Source: Thioalkalivibrio sp. (lineage in GTDB: Bacteria > Pseudomonadota > Gammaproteobacteria > Ectothiorhodospirales > Ectothiorhodospiraceae). From it: a stretch of 36,551 nt of DNA. This document shows positions 16,286 through 22,410 of the stretch, piece after piece (the first letter of the stretch is position 1; every line of letters starts with the position of its first letter). The translations under genes and the position numbers were made by a program. The DNA is taken from positions 1 through 36,551 of the forward strand of contig SKJG01000027.1 of the NCBI GenBank assembly GCA_007116035.1, in the 5' to 3' direction. The notes beneath the pieces are model-generated. The model ran no database searches and was not told the DNA's origin. It worked only from the letters and a program-made list of their open reading frames with translations.

Positions 16286-17812
16286 CTAACCGCGCGACTC
16301 CTGCCCGGTCGCCGGCGAGGCTTCGCTGCTGCTTTCTTCGCCCGCTTCGGGCTCGGATGACGGGGTCGGCTGCGCCATCTTCCGGGTTTCCTCGCGGGTC
16401 GCCCCCTCGTCCATGAACTGGTTATTCAGACGCTGCACATAGGCCTCGACCTGATCACGCAACGCATGTAGCTGCCGCACCGCCCCACGCCCCAGGCCCG
16501 CCGGCGATTTGCGGAAGATCGACCGCCAGAACACTGTGTTCTTCAGGAAAGCCGCCCGCCAGTTTCCGGAGGCGGTCTCATCCGGAAGGCTGCGCGCGAT
16601 GCGGCGCGCCGCCCAGCTCCGGTTGAAAAAGTGGATACCCAGCAGCGCGACGAGCAGGACGACCGCCGCCAGCCCGGAGGTGACGGGATGCTCCGGTATC
16701 GCCTCCAGCAGGGGACCAAAACCATCCGCCATGGCCTGTGCCGCATAGGCCACGACGACCAGGACCACCGCCATCATCGCGACATTGGCGCGAACGACCC
16801 AGCGGCGCCAGCGTCCCAGCGCACCCTTCAGTGCCGGGACGGCGTCCATTTCCATCGACTCGGCAATCGCCTGCATCGCGCCAACGATGCGGTAGGAGCG
16901 CGAGGAACTGATCTCCGCGATCTTGGCGTGGATCTCGTCGCGGTCGCGGGCGGCCTTGTATTCGTAACGCGCCCGGACCTTCTCATCGCCGATCTCGACT
17001 GCCGCGCCCGTGTTGTACAGGCAGTAGAAGCGGCCGGTGGCGTTACCCTGGCGTACCACCGCGCGTTGCCAGGCAGAGACGACCTCCTCGAGATTGTCCT
17101 CGCGCCAGGTGGTGTCGATCTGGTTCAGCACGAACACCAGCTTGGTGAAGTCGTTGCGCGCGGCAACCCGGTTCACCAGGTGCTCGAGCGTGTCGCGCAT
17201 CGCTCCCGGTTCCGGGTGGCGGGCGTCGAAGAAGACCAACACGAGATCGGAAAGGTCGATGATGTGATCGGTCAGCTGCAGGATCGTCGCCCGCTGCTCG
17301 TCGGCGTCGAATCCCGGCGAGTCGATCAGAATCCGGCCACGCAATCGCTCGGACTTGACCGTCTTCATCGCGAGGAAGTGATCCACGGTGCGCCCCGCAC
17401 CGTCGCTCAGACGCTCGATTTCGCTGCTGACTCGGTAGAAGGGAAAACGCGGATCCCCATCGAGAGCGAGACCGGGCAGTTCCTTCACCTGCTCGCTGGC
17501 GCCGTAGCTGATCACCGTGAAGCGATCGTCGACGGCCTGGCTGCCACTGCGCTGTACGGCCGCGCCGATGTACTCGTTGATGAAGGTCGATTTGCCCGCG
17601 GAAAAGGTCCCGAGCACCGCGATCATCGGCCACCACGAGATGGTGAAGGCGTACGACTCCTCCTCGGGATTCATCAGCCCGGCCGAATAACCGAGGCGGT
17701 CCAGGGCACGGAAAGAATCGACGACACCTTCCAGTGCCGGATTTTCCTCCGAGAGCCGATTGCTGAGCAAACTCAGCTGCTGGTTTACGCGGTTGCCGGG
17801 ACGATTGAACAT
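16286..17812 (-). CDS. Dynamin-like membrane GTPase
   Basis: Large GTPase of 508 residues. G1 is GTFSAGKS (68-75), a G2-like Thr lies in DDRFTV, G3 is DSPG (164-167) and G4 is NQID (230-233). Two hydrophobic segments (about 340-360 and 379-397) form a C-terminal membrane hairpin, a layout like bacterial dynamin-like proteins, which bind and remodel membranes. A basic/aromatic stretch follows, then an acidic Ser/Glu/Pro-rich tail (about 470-508). The ATG at 17812 has GGAG 6 nt upstream; a longer in-frame start at 17842 lacks a good site. It lies directly after the coiled-coil TM protein gene (36-bp gap) and probably shares its transcript. Bacterial dynamins often come as neighbouring pairs; only one is present here. 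Confidence 0.8.
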   Translation of the reverse strand: MFNRPGNRVNQQLSLLSNRLSEENPALEGVVDSFRALDRLGYSAGLMNPEEESYAFTISWWPMIAVLGTFSAGKSTFINEYIGAAVQRSGSQAVDDRFTVISYGASEQVKELPGLALDGDPRFPFYRVSSEIERLSDGAGRTVDHFLAMKTVKSERLRGRILIDSPGFDADEQRATILQLTDHIIDLSDLVLVFFDARHPEPGAMRDTLEHLVNRVAARNDFTKLVFVLNQIDTTWREDNLEEVVSAWQRAVVRQGNATGRFYCLYNTGAAVEIGDEKVRARYEYKAARDRDEIHAKIAEISSSRSYRIVGAMQAIAESMEMDAVPALKGALGRWRRWVVRANVAMMAVVLVVVAYAAQAMADGFGPLLEAIPEHPVTSGLAAVVLLVALLGIHFFNRSWAARRIARSLPDETASGNWRAAFLKNTVFWRSIFRKSPAGLGRGAVRQLHALRDQVEAYVQRLNNQFMDEGATREETRKMAQPTPSSEPEAGEESSSEASPATGQESRG

Positions 17813-17848
17813 ACGCACTCCGTGGTTGGGAACGGGATCCATGCCGCG

Positions 17849-18379
17849 TCAGCGGCCGCCGTGCTGCGGGTAGTAGGGTGCAGGGGAACCCGGAAACGGT
17901 CCCTGGCTGCCGCTAAACGGATTGAAGCTATTCATCATGCCGAGCGGCCCGGAGACGTTCCGGTTCAGGCTCCACATGTCGCGCTGCATATTGAGTGTCG
18001 AACCCGCCATGGTCGTGGTATCGCTCGACATGGAGCGGATATTGGCATTCATGCTGCCAATGTCGCGCGTCATCGCACCGATGTTCCGGTCCATCGATAG
18101 CATGTTGTCGTTGATCGAGACCATACGGCCATCGATGTCACCCATCTTCCTGGCCATCACCGTCATTTCCCGTTCGATCGTCCGGGTCATTGCCGACATC
18201 TCGATCGCGAGGCGGCTGACGTCCCTGGTCAGGCTGGTGATCAGCCAAAAACCATACACGGCCAGCACGACGAAGGCGACCAGCGCTGAATAGACGATCA
18301 GTTGTAGGCGCCGCGAGCGGACGTCGTAGTCCTCCGCGTCGACATGGCGTGCGTCGTTTCGGTAGTCAAAATCACTCAT
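17849..18379 (-). CDS. TM protein with regular Met/Ile heptad coiled coil
   Basis: Unrecognised 176-residue protein. An acidic cytoplasmic N-terminus (1-24) leads to one TM helix (about 26-47). A coiled coil (about 50-142) has unusually regular 4+3 spacing: segments such as MLSMDRNIGAM, TRDIGSM, NANIRSM and LNMQRDM put Met at one core position and Ile or Met at the other. A Gly/Pro/Tyr-rich tail (143-176, ending APYYPQHGGR) recalls the exported low-complexity proteins encoded upstream. The likely topology places coil and tail in the periplasm, but this is inference. It sits between the DUF302 and GTPase genes with short gaps. A structural or tethering role is plausible. Confidence 0.7.
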   Translation of the reverse strand: MSDFDYRNDARHVDAEDYDVRSRRLQLIVYSALVAFVVLAVYGFWLITSLTRDVSRLAIEMSAMTRTIEREMTVMARKMGDIDGRMVSINDNMLSMDRNIGAMTRDIGSMNANIRSMSSDTTTMAGSTLNMQRDMWSLNRNVSGPLGMMNSFNPFSGSQGPFPGSPAPYYPQHGGR

Positions 18380-18430
18380 TGTTCACTATCCAGCCAAAAA
18401 AGGTTTGCGTTCGAAAGGGGCGCGCCCACC

Positions 18431-19018
18431 TCACGAATCGGCTTCTGCAGCCCGGTCAACGATCTCGCGCAGCGTTTGCTGAAGGCCAAGCGCCTGCTCC
18501 TGCAACGCCAGCGGCAACGGCCGACCGCCGTGAAGCACGAGATCCAGATTGGGCGTCATCAGCCATATGTGTCCGTTATCGTCCTCGTGCACGATGACAC
18601 GGCAGGGCAAGAAAGCCGCCGTCGAAGGATTATGGCGAATCAGGTCTGACGCCAGATCGGGATCGCAGAAAAGGTGGATCTGCAGCAGGGGGAAATCGCG
18701 CCCCGTCTGAGCCAGGACCTGTCGCTGCACCGGCAGCGTACCCAGGGAGTGGAGCTCGAATTCTTTCGCCGCTCGGCCCAGTGCCGTTTCCACGTCGGCG
18801 ACCGACAGGCCAGGATCGGCTCTACGCTGATAAACCATCGCCTCCATCGGATCCCCGGTCTCGAGAATGGTCCGCGCCATCCCGGCATAAACCGCCAGGG
18901 CCGATTCATCCAGGCCACGGGCCTTGTTCACGTACGGTTCAAGAACGAGGATGGCGGCTCCCACCGCGACCAACGCGAGCAAACCGACCAGCGCAAGCAG
19001 GTTCCGCACCAGCCTCAT
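18431..19018 (-). CDS. Membrane-anchored DUF302 domain protein
   Basis: Protein of 195 residues with an N-terminal TM anchor (about 5-28), a variable region, then a DUF302 (PF03625) domain: the DFPLLQIHLFCDPDLASDLI block (about 108-127) and AFLPCRVIVHEDDNGHIWL (about 134-152) are the recognisable signatures. DUF302 proteins are small alpha/beta proteins of unknown function, often membrane-tethered. Cys residues in LFCDP and LPCRV are characteristic. The domain probably faces the periplasm. It follows the TPR gene by 109 bp and precedes the coiled-coil gene by 51 bp. Confidence 0.8.
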   Translation of the reverse strand: MRLVRNLLALVGLLALVAVGAAILVLEPYVNKARGLDESALAVYAGMARTILETGDPMEAMVYQRRADPGLSVADVETALGRAAKEFELHSLGTLPVQRQVLAQTGRDFPLLQIHLFCDPDLASDLIRHNPSTAAFLPCRVIVHEDDNGHIWLMTPNLDLVLHGGRPLPLALQEQALGLQQTLREIVDRAAEADS

Positions 19019-19127
19019 GCTGAGTCCCCAGAATCATCGTCGGTCCGACTCCGCGGGGGCAGGCGGAAGCTGGGCCTTGAGCGTCGATGCACGGCATCTC
19101 ACAGTGGAATAACACGACGTACTTATT

Positions 19128-19901
19128 CTACCTGAATTGATCGAGGTGCGAGCGGCCGGCCGGATGGTAGCGGTCGTAGAACGGCGCCAGCTGGCGCAGC
19201 ATCGCGGCCCGTTCCTCGGCCGGCAGGATCCGGAGAGCAGAATCGTAGGCCGCCAGTGCAGCGGTGAAATTTCCGGCCGTGAAGTGGTAATTGCCCATCT
19301 CCCCGTAGAGGTCCGCGCGTTCCGGAGCATCGTCCGGGAGTTCGCGCAACCCGGCTGCCAGCACCGCTGCGGCAGCGCCGGGCCCACGACTGCGGGCCAC
19401 GGAACGCGCCCGGGACAGCAGTTCGGCAGGTTGTTCGACAGCCGCTGGGGCGGCGGCTTCCTCGCTGACGACTGGCGGTTCCGTCATTGGGGTGGCGGTG
19501 ATGGGCGTTTGAGGCTCCGCAGCAGGACGATCCACTTGCGCTTCCGCCGCAGCCTCGGCTTCCGGAACGCGCTCAGGAACGCTCGGCGCCGGTTCGGGTT
19601 GCGGCGTGACGCTCACCTCGGGCTCCGGTACCGGGGCAACGGCTTCGGGCTGCGGTGCGGGTTCCGGCTCCGCCGGCGGCGTCTCCGGGGCCGGCGGAGG
19701 AGGCTCTGCAGCGGCAGCCTCTTCTTCTGCCTCTACGTCCCGGACAGCAGGGGCAACCTCGATGGGGGCTTCCTCGGCATATGCATCCTCACCCGCAGGA
19801 GCCTGCCCCGCAAGCCAGTCCCGGTTGGCCCAGGCGATGACCCAGAGAACGATGACGATGAGAATCCAGTATTTACCCAGAAAGGTGCGCGCTGCAGCCA
19901 T
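19128..19901 (-). CDS. TM-anchored protein with Pro/Glu/Ala-rich linker and TPR-like C-terminus
   Basis: Unrecognised 257-residue protein of modular build. One TM helix (about 10-25, ILIVIVLWVIAWAN) is followed by a long low-complexity linker (about 35-165) rich in Pro, Glu and Ala, reminiscent of TonB-type periplasm-spanning segments. The C-terminal helical region (about 170-250) has TPR-like features in the GEMGNYHFTAGNFTAALAAY motif. The ribosome site AAGGTG precedes the ATG. It is encoded 48 bp after parA. A role as an adaptor linking the inner membrane to a periplasmic partner is plausible but not shown. Confidence 0.7.
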   Translation of the reverse strand: MAAARTFLGKYWILIVIVLWVIAWANRDWLAGQAPAGEDAYAEEAPIEVAPAVRDVEAEEEAAAAEPPPPAPETPPAEPEPAPQPEAVAPVPEPEVSVTPQPEPAPSVPERVPEAEAAAEAQVDRPAAEPQTPITATPMTEPPVVSEEAAAPAAVEQPAELLSRARSVARSRGPGAAAAVLAAGLRELPDDAPERADLYGEMGNYHFTAGNFTAALAAYDSALRILPAEERAAMLRQLAPFYDRYHPAGRSHLDQFR

Positions 19902-19949
19902 GATTCACCTTGGTCCTTTTGCTTGCTGAAGGTTCGGTTTTCGGCCGTG

Positions 19950-20585
19950 TTACCGGCGGGACTTCCGATAGATCGCCTTGGCCAATTCGTCGAGTTCGAG
20001 GGACGCCTTGCTGCGGCGCTCCAGCTCCTGGACCGAGAGCCCCTCGCTGAAGGAGCGGCGGAACGCCATACGCTGGCTCAGACGCGGGCGCAACGCCCGT
20101 ATCCCCTCGATCATTCCGAGGGCACCGAAGGCCTCGTCCGATTCGCGGACGGCCTGGTGGGTATCGGCCCTGTTGATGAAACCGATGATTTCCGGTTTTG
20201 CCCGGTCTCCGCGCAACTCCAGAATTTTCTTCGCGAAACGTTGCGTCGACCAGACATCCGCCTGACTGGGGGGAACCGGGATGATCACCTGGTCGGCCGC
20301 CAGGATCGCCGCATACATGGTGCCGAGGTCGGACGGACCGACATCGACGATGATTTCTTGATAGGTCTCTGCCGCCTTGATCGCCTCTTCGAGGCTTTGC
20401 GAGAGTTCCAGGGACGGGGAATACCCTTCTTCCTCACGCACCCGGATCACGTCGGTCAGTGTGGCCTGGGGATCGAGATCCACCAGCAGCACCTTCCGTT
20501 TGTTGCCTACTGCCCACAGGGCCAGATTGAAGGCCACCGTGCTCTTGCCGGTACCGCCTTTCAGATTGCCGATAACAGTCAGCAT
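19950..20585 (-). CDS. Orphan ParA/MinD-type ATPase
   Basis: ATPase of 211 residues in the ParA/McdA/PpfA class that positions cargo by nucleoid- or membrane-bound gradients. The deviant Walker A KGGTGKST (9-16), Walker A' VLLVDLDPQ, and Walker B-like IIVDVGPSD are clear, and the C-terminal part is rich in Arg and Lys (RRSKASLELDEL, IYRKSRR), as expected for DNA contact. There is no N-terminal HTH and no ParB or parS nearby, so it is not a chromosome-segregation ParA. Orphan members position carboxysomes, chemoreceptor arrays and other bodies; neighbouring genes encode exported scaffold-like and membrane proteins. The cargo cannot be named from sequence. Confidence 0.85.
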   Translation of the reverse strand: MLTVIGNLKGGTGKSTVAFNLALWAVGNKRKVLLVDLDPQATLTDVIRVREEEGYSPSLELSQSLEEAIKAAETYQEIIVDVGPSDLGTMYAAILAADQVIIPVPPSQADVWSTQRFAKKILELRGDRAKPEIIGFINRADTHQAVRESDEAFGALGMIEGIRALRPRLSQRMAFRRSFSEGLSVQELERRSKASLELDELAKAIYRKSRR

Positions 20586-20610
20586 GCAGGGGGCCTCGAG
20601 GCAACGAGTT

Positions 20611-20638
20611 GGAAAAGACCTACCCGGCCGAGGCCGGG
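20611..20638 (-). terminator. Likely terminator after the sulfur-globule-like gene
   Basis: CCCGGCC/GGCCGGG palindrome (20623-20638) followed on the minus strand by TAGGTC and TTTT (20613-20616), 22 bp after the 20660 stop. It may separate or attenuate the upstream exported-protein genes from parA. Confidence 0.5.
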
Positions 20639-20659
20639 CAGATCACCCTTTCGAGGAAC

Positions 20660-20998
20660 TTACCAGCGCGGGCCGTAGCCGTAGCCGGGGCCGTAGCCGC
20701 CGTAGCCGGGATGTCCGTAGCCGTAGGCATCACCACGCCCATAGCCATGGCCGCGGCCAGCACCACGTCCGGACATGCCGAAGTCCATGTCGCTGAACAT
20801 GTCGCCCATGCCGAACATGTCGCCCATTCCACGGCCATAGCCGGGGCCGTAGCCGCCGTAGCCAGGCGCGTAGCCAGGACCGCCGTAGCCAGGACCACCC
20901 CAACCCGGGCCGCCCCACTGGGCAGACGCCAGCATCGGAGCAGCGGAGAGGGCAGCAACGGACGCGGCCAGAACGATTGCCTTAACGAACTTACTCAT
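20660..20998 (-). CDS. Sulfur-globule-type Gly/Tyr-rich exported protein
   Basis: Small exported protein of 112 residues. A signal peptide (1-26) with hydrophobic core and ASA/Q cleavage site is followed by a mature part built almost entirely of Gly, Tyr, Pro, Trp and Met repeats such as GGPGYGGPGYAPGYGGYGPG (about 38-57), a Met/Asp/Phe patch (MGDMFGMGDMFSDMD, 58-72), and further GYG repeats to the end. This composition matches sulfur-globule proteins (Sgp) that coat extracytoplasmic S0 in purple and chemotrophic sulfur bacteria. The ATG at 20998 has GGAGG 6 nt upstream. Similar low-complexity composition occurs in other structural proteins, so the Sgp assignment is likely rather than certain. 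Confidence 0.65.
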   Translation of the reverse strand: MSKFVKAIVLAASVAALSAAPMLASAQWGGPGWGGPGYGGPGYAPGYGGYGPGYGRGMGDMFGMGDMFSDMDFGMSGRGAGRGHGYGRGDAYGYGHPGYGGYGPGYGYGPRW

Positions 20999-21020
20999 GA
21001 AAACCTCCAATGGAGTTTAT

Positions 21021-21054
21021 GCCCTCTTGTCAATGGTGCGCCGGCCGAGAGGGC
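21021..21054 (-). repeat. Inverted repeat in the leader of the Gly/Tyr-rich gene
   Basis: GCCCTCT (21021-21027) and AGAGGGC (21048-21054) pair into a 7-bp stem about 25 nt upstream of the 20998 start. It could be a weak terminator of the gene above, an mRNA-stabilising leader hairpin, or an operator. A TTGACA lies in the loop on the minus strand but has no -10 partner. Confidence 0.3.
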
Positions 21055-21080
21055 TACCAGCCAGCGCACTTCACTCGTCC

Positions 21081-21617
21081 CTAGAATGGCATACCGTACA
21101 TTGGGACAGTTCCAAAGGATGAACCGTACAGCGGTGACAAATGCCCCGGCGTCAAAAGACCCGAACCCGGGAAGAGCATACCACTACCCGGATAGACGCC
21201 ATAAGGCGACAGGCCGGGGTAGCCCGAGCCCGGAATCCCGTAAAGGCTCTGGGACCAGGGACTTCCGATGCCAGGCTCTGCGAAACCGAACCCGCGGGCA
21301 TCAGGGGCCGTCAGAATTCCCATGGACGGATACTGGAGATGCCCGGGAATCCCCGGTTGCATGCGCTGCGCCGGATCCCCCAGGCGCGGATCGCTCCGGC
21401 GACGATCGTTGACGGGATCGTAGTCGCGAGGGGCGAACCGCCCATCCGCGTTGGGCCGCATCCCCGGCGCAGGAGCGCGCTGCTCTGGCGTTGCCCAGGG
21501 ATTGCCCCGATCCCGTGCCTCAAGATCGACCGCGAGGAACAGGCTACTCGCCAAGCCAAGCACAAGTAGCCAGACCACGCTTGGCCAGAGATTCCACACG
21601 GTTCGCACTCGGTTCAT
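21081..21617 (-). CDS. Exported Pro/Gly/Tyr-rich low-complexity protein
   Basis: Unrecognised 178-residue protein. A hydrophobic N-terminal segment (about 12-30, VVWLLVLGLASSLFLAV) serves as signal peptide or anchor. It is followed by an Arg/Asp/Pro-rich stretch (about 35-85) and then a Gly/Pro/Ser/Tyr-rich C-terminus with repeated motifs such as YPGLSPYGVYPGSGMLFPGSG and PLYGSSFGTVPMYGMPF (shown by their cores). No cysteines are present. Composition and location between two other exported low-complexity proteins suggest a structural component of the same body or coat. Codon use and GC content look like the neighbours, so there is no sign of recent transfer. Confidence 0.65.
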   Translation of the reverse strand: MNRVRTVWNLWPSVVWLLVLGLASSLFLAVDLEARDRGNPWATPEQRAPAPGMRPNADGRFAPRDYDPVNDRRRSDPRLGDPAQRMQPGIPGHLQYPSMGILTAPDARGFGFAEPGIGSPWSQSLYGIPGSGYPGLSPYGVYPGSGMLFPGSGLLTPGHLSPLYGSSFGTVPMYGMPF

Positions 21618-21686
21618 CGCACGGGGTCGACCTTCGGCTCATGGACGCGCCGTTGCAGGCTGCCCATGGCCGACAGGAGTCCCTCC

Positions 21687-22370
21687 TTACTCCGCTGAAC
21701 CCTGGTTCCCGCGGCGCTCTTCCATCATCTTTTCAATGGCCTCGCGCTGCTGCTCCATTTCAGCCATGAAGGCCTCCCGACCCGCCTCCATCGCCTTCTC
21801 GCGGGCCGCGCGCATCTCTTCCATCTGCTGCATCTGCTTCTCGCGCTCGGCCATCATCTCTTTCATGCGCTCCTCGCGCTCGGCGATCGCCTCCCGCATC
21901 TCCTCGGGCAGCGCGGACATGTAGGCCTCGCGCGCGGCCTCCATCGCCTTCTCCCGAGCCTCGCGCATCGCTTCCATCTGTTCCATGTAGGCTTCGCGCT
22001 CAGCCTGCATCGCCTTCATGCGCTCTTCACGCTGGGCTTGCATGGCCTTCATGCGCTCTTCGCGCTCGGCCATCATGGCCTTCATCTGCTCTTCGCGCTC
22101 GGCCATCATGGCCTTCATCTCCTCGGACATCTCGCCGTCATGGCCCTCACGAACCCATGGCGGCGCGGCGCGACCATGCGGCGAACCAAAACCGCGGTCG
22201 GGGCGGCCATATCCGTAGCCCATCGGTCCCTGAGCGGCACCGGGGGCGCCATAGCCCTGACCGTACTGGCGCTCACCCGCCTGCACCGTCCCGGCCAGCG
22301 CCAGGGTCGTTGCCACGGCCAGCGCCGTCAGCGAGAACGTACCGAAACGTTTGGTCATTTGATGCTTCAT
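21687..22370 (-). CDS. Exported Met-rich protein with 11-residue coiled-coil repeats
   Basis: Protein of 227 residues with a signal peptide (1-31, VQA/G cleavage), a Gly/Tyr-rich stretch (32-65) like the sulfur-globule-type neighbour, and a long, highly charged Met/Glu/Arg helix (79-220). The helix has hendecad repeats: MKAMMAEREEQ (85-95), MKAMMAEREER (96-106), MKAMQAQREER (107-117) and MKAMQAEREAY (118-128). A larger unit is also duplicated: EKAMEAAREAYM (140-151) returns as EKAMEAGREAFM (191-202). Hendecads form nearly straight, right-handed coiled coils. An ideal ribosome site AAAGGAG precedes the ATG. No family is recognised. Extracytoplasmic Met-rich helices may bind soft metals or act as filament or coat proteins. 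Confidence 0.75.
   Translation of the reverse strand: MKHQMTKRFGTFSLTALAVATTLALAGTVQAGERQYGQGYGAPGAAQGPMGYGYGRPDRGFGSPHGRAAPPWVREGHDGEMSEEMKAMMAEREEQMKAMMAEREERMKAMQAQREERMKAMQAEREAYMEQMEAMREAREKAMEAAREAYMSALPEEMREAIAEREERMKEMMAEREKQMQQMEEMRAAREKAMEAGREAFMAEMEQQREAIEKMMEERRGNQGSAE
21987..22118. repeat. Four tandem 33-bp coding repeats
   Basis: In-frame tandem repeats encoding residues 85-128 of the Met-rich coiled-coil protein, with repeated CATGGCCTTCAT / CTCTTCGCGCTCGGC cores on the plus strand. Near-identity of adjacent units at DNA level suggests recent expansion and likely copy-number variation between strains. Confidence 0.75.
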
Positions 22371-22410
22371 AGATACATCTCCTTTGGTTAGAGAGTCGTC
22401 GTGGATGGAT

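Noticed and set aside
21030-21036. Perfect TTGACA on the minus strand upstream of the Gly/Tyr-rich gene
   Set aside because: No -10 hexamer lies at 16-18 bp; that position is occupied by the ribosome site, and the TTGACA is in a hairpin loop.
21987-22118. 33-bp direct repeats as a possible CRISPR array
   Set aside because: The units are contiguous without spacers, stay in frame and encode a coiled coil.
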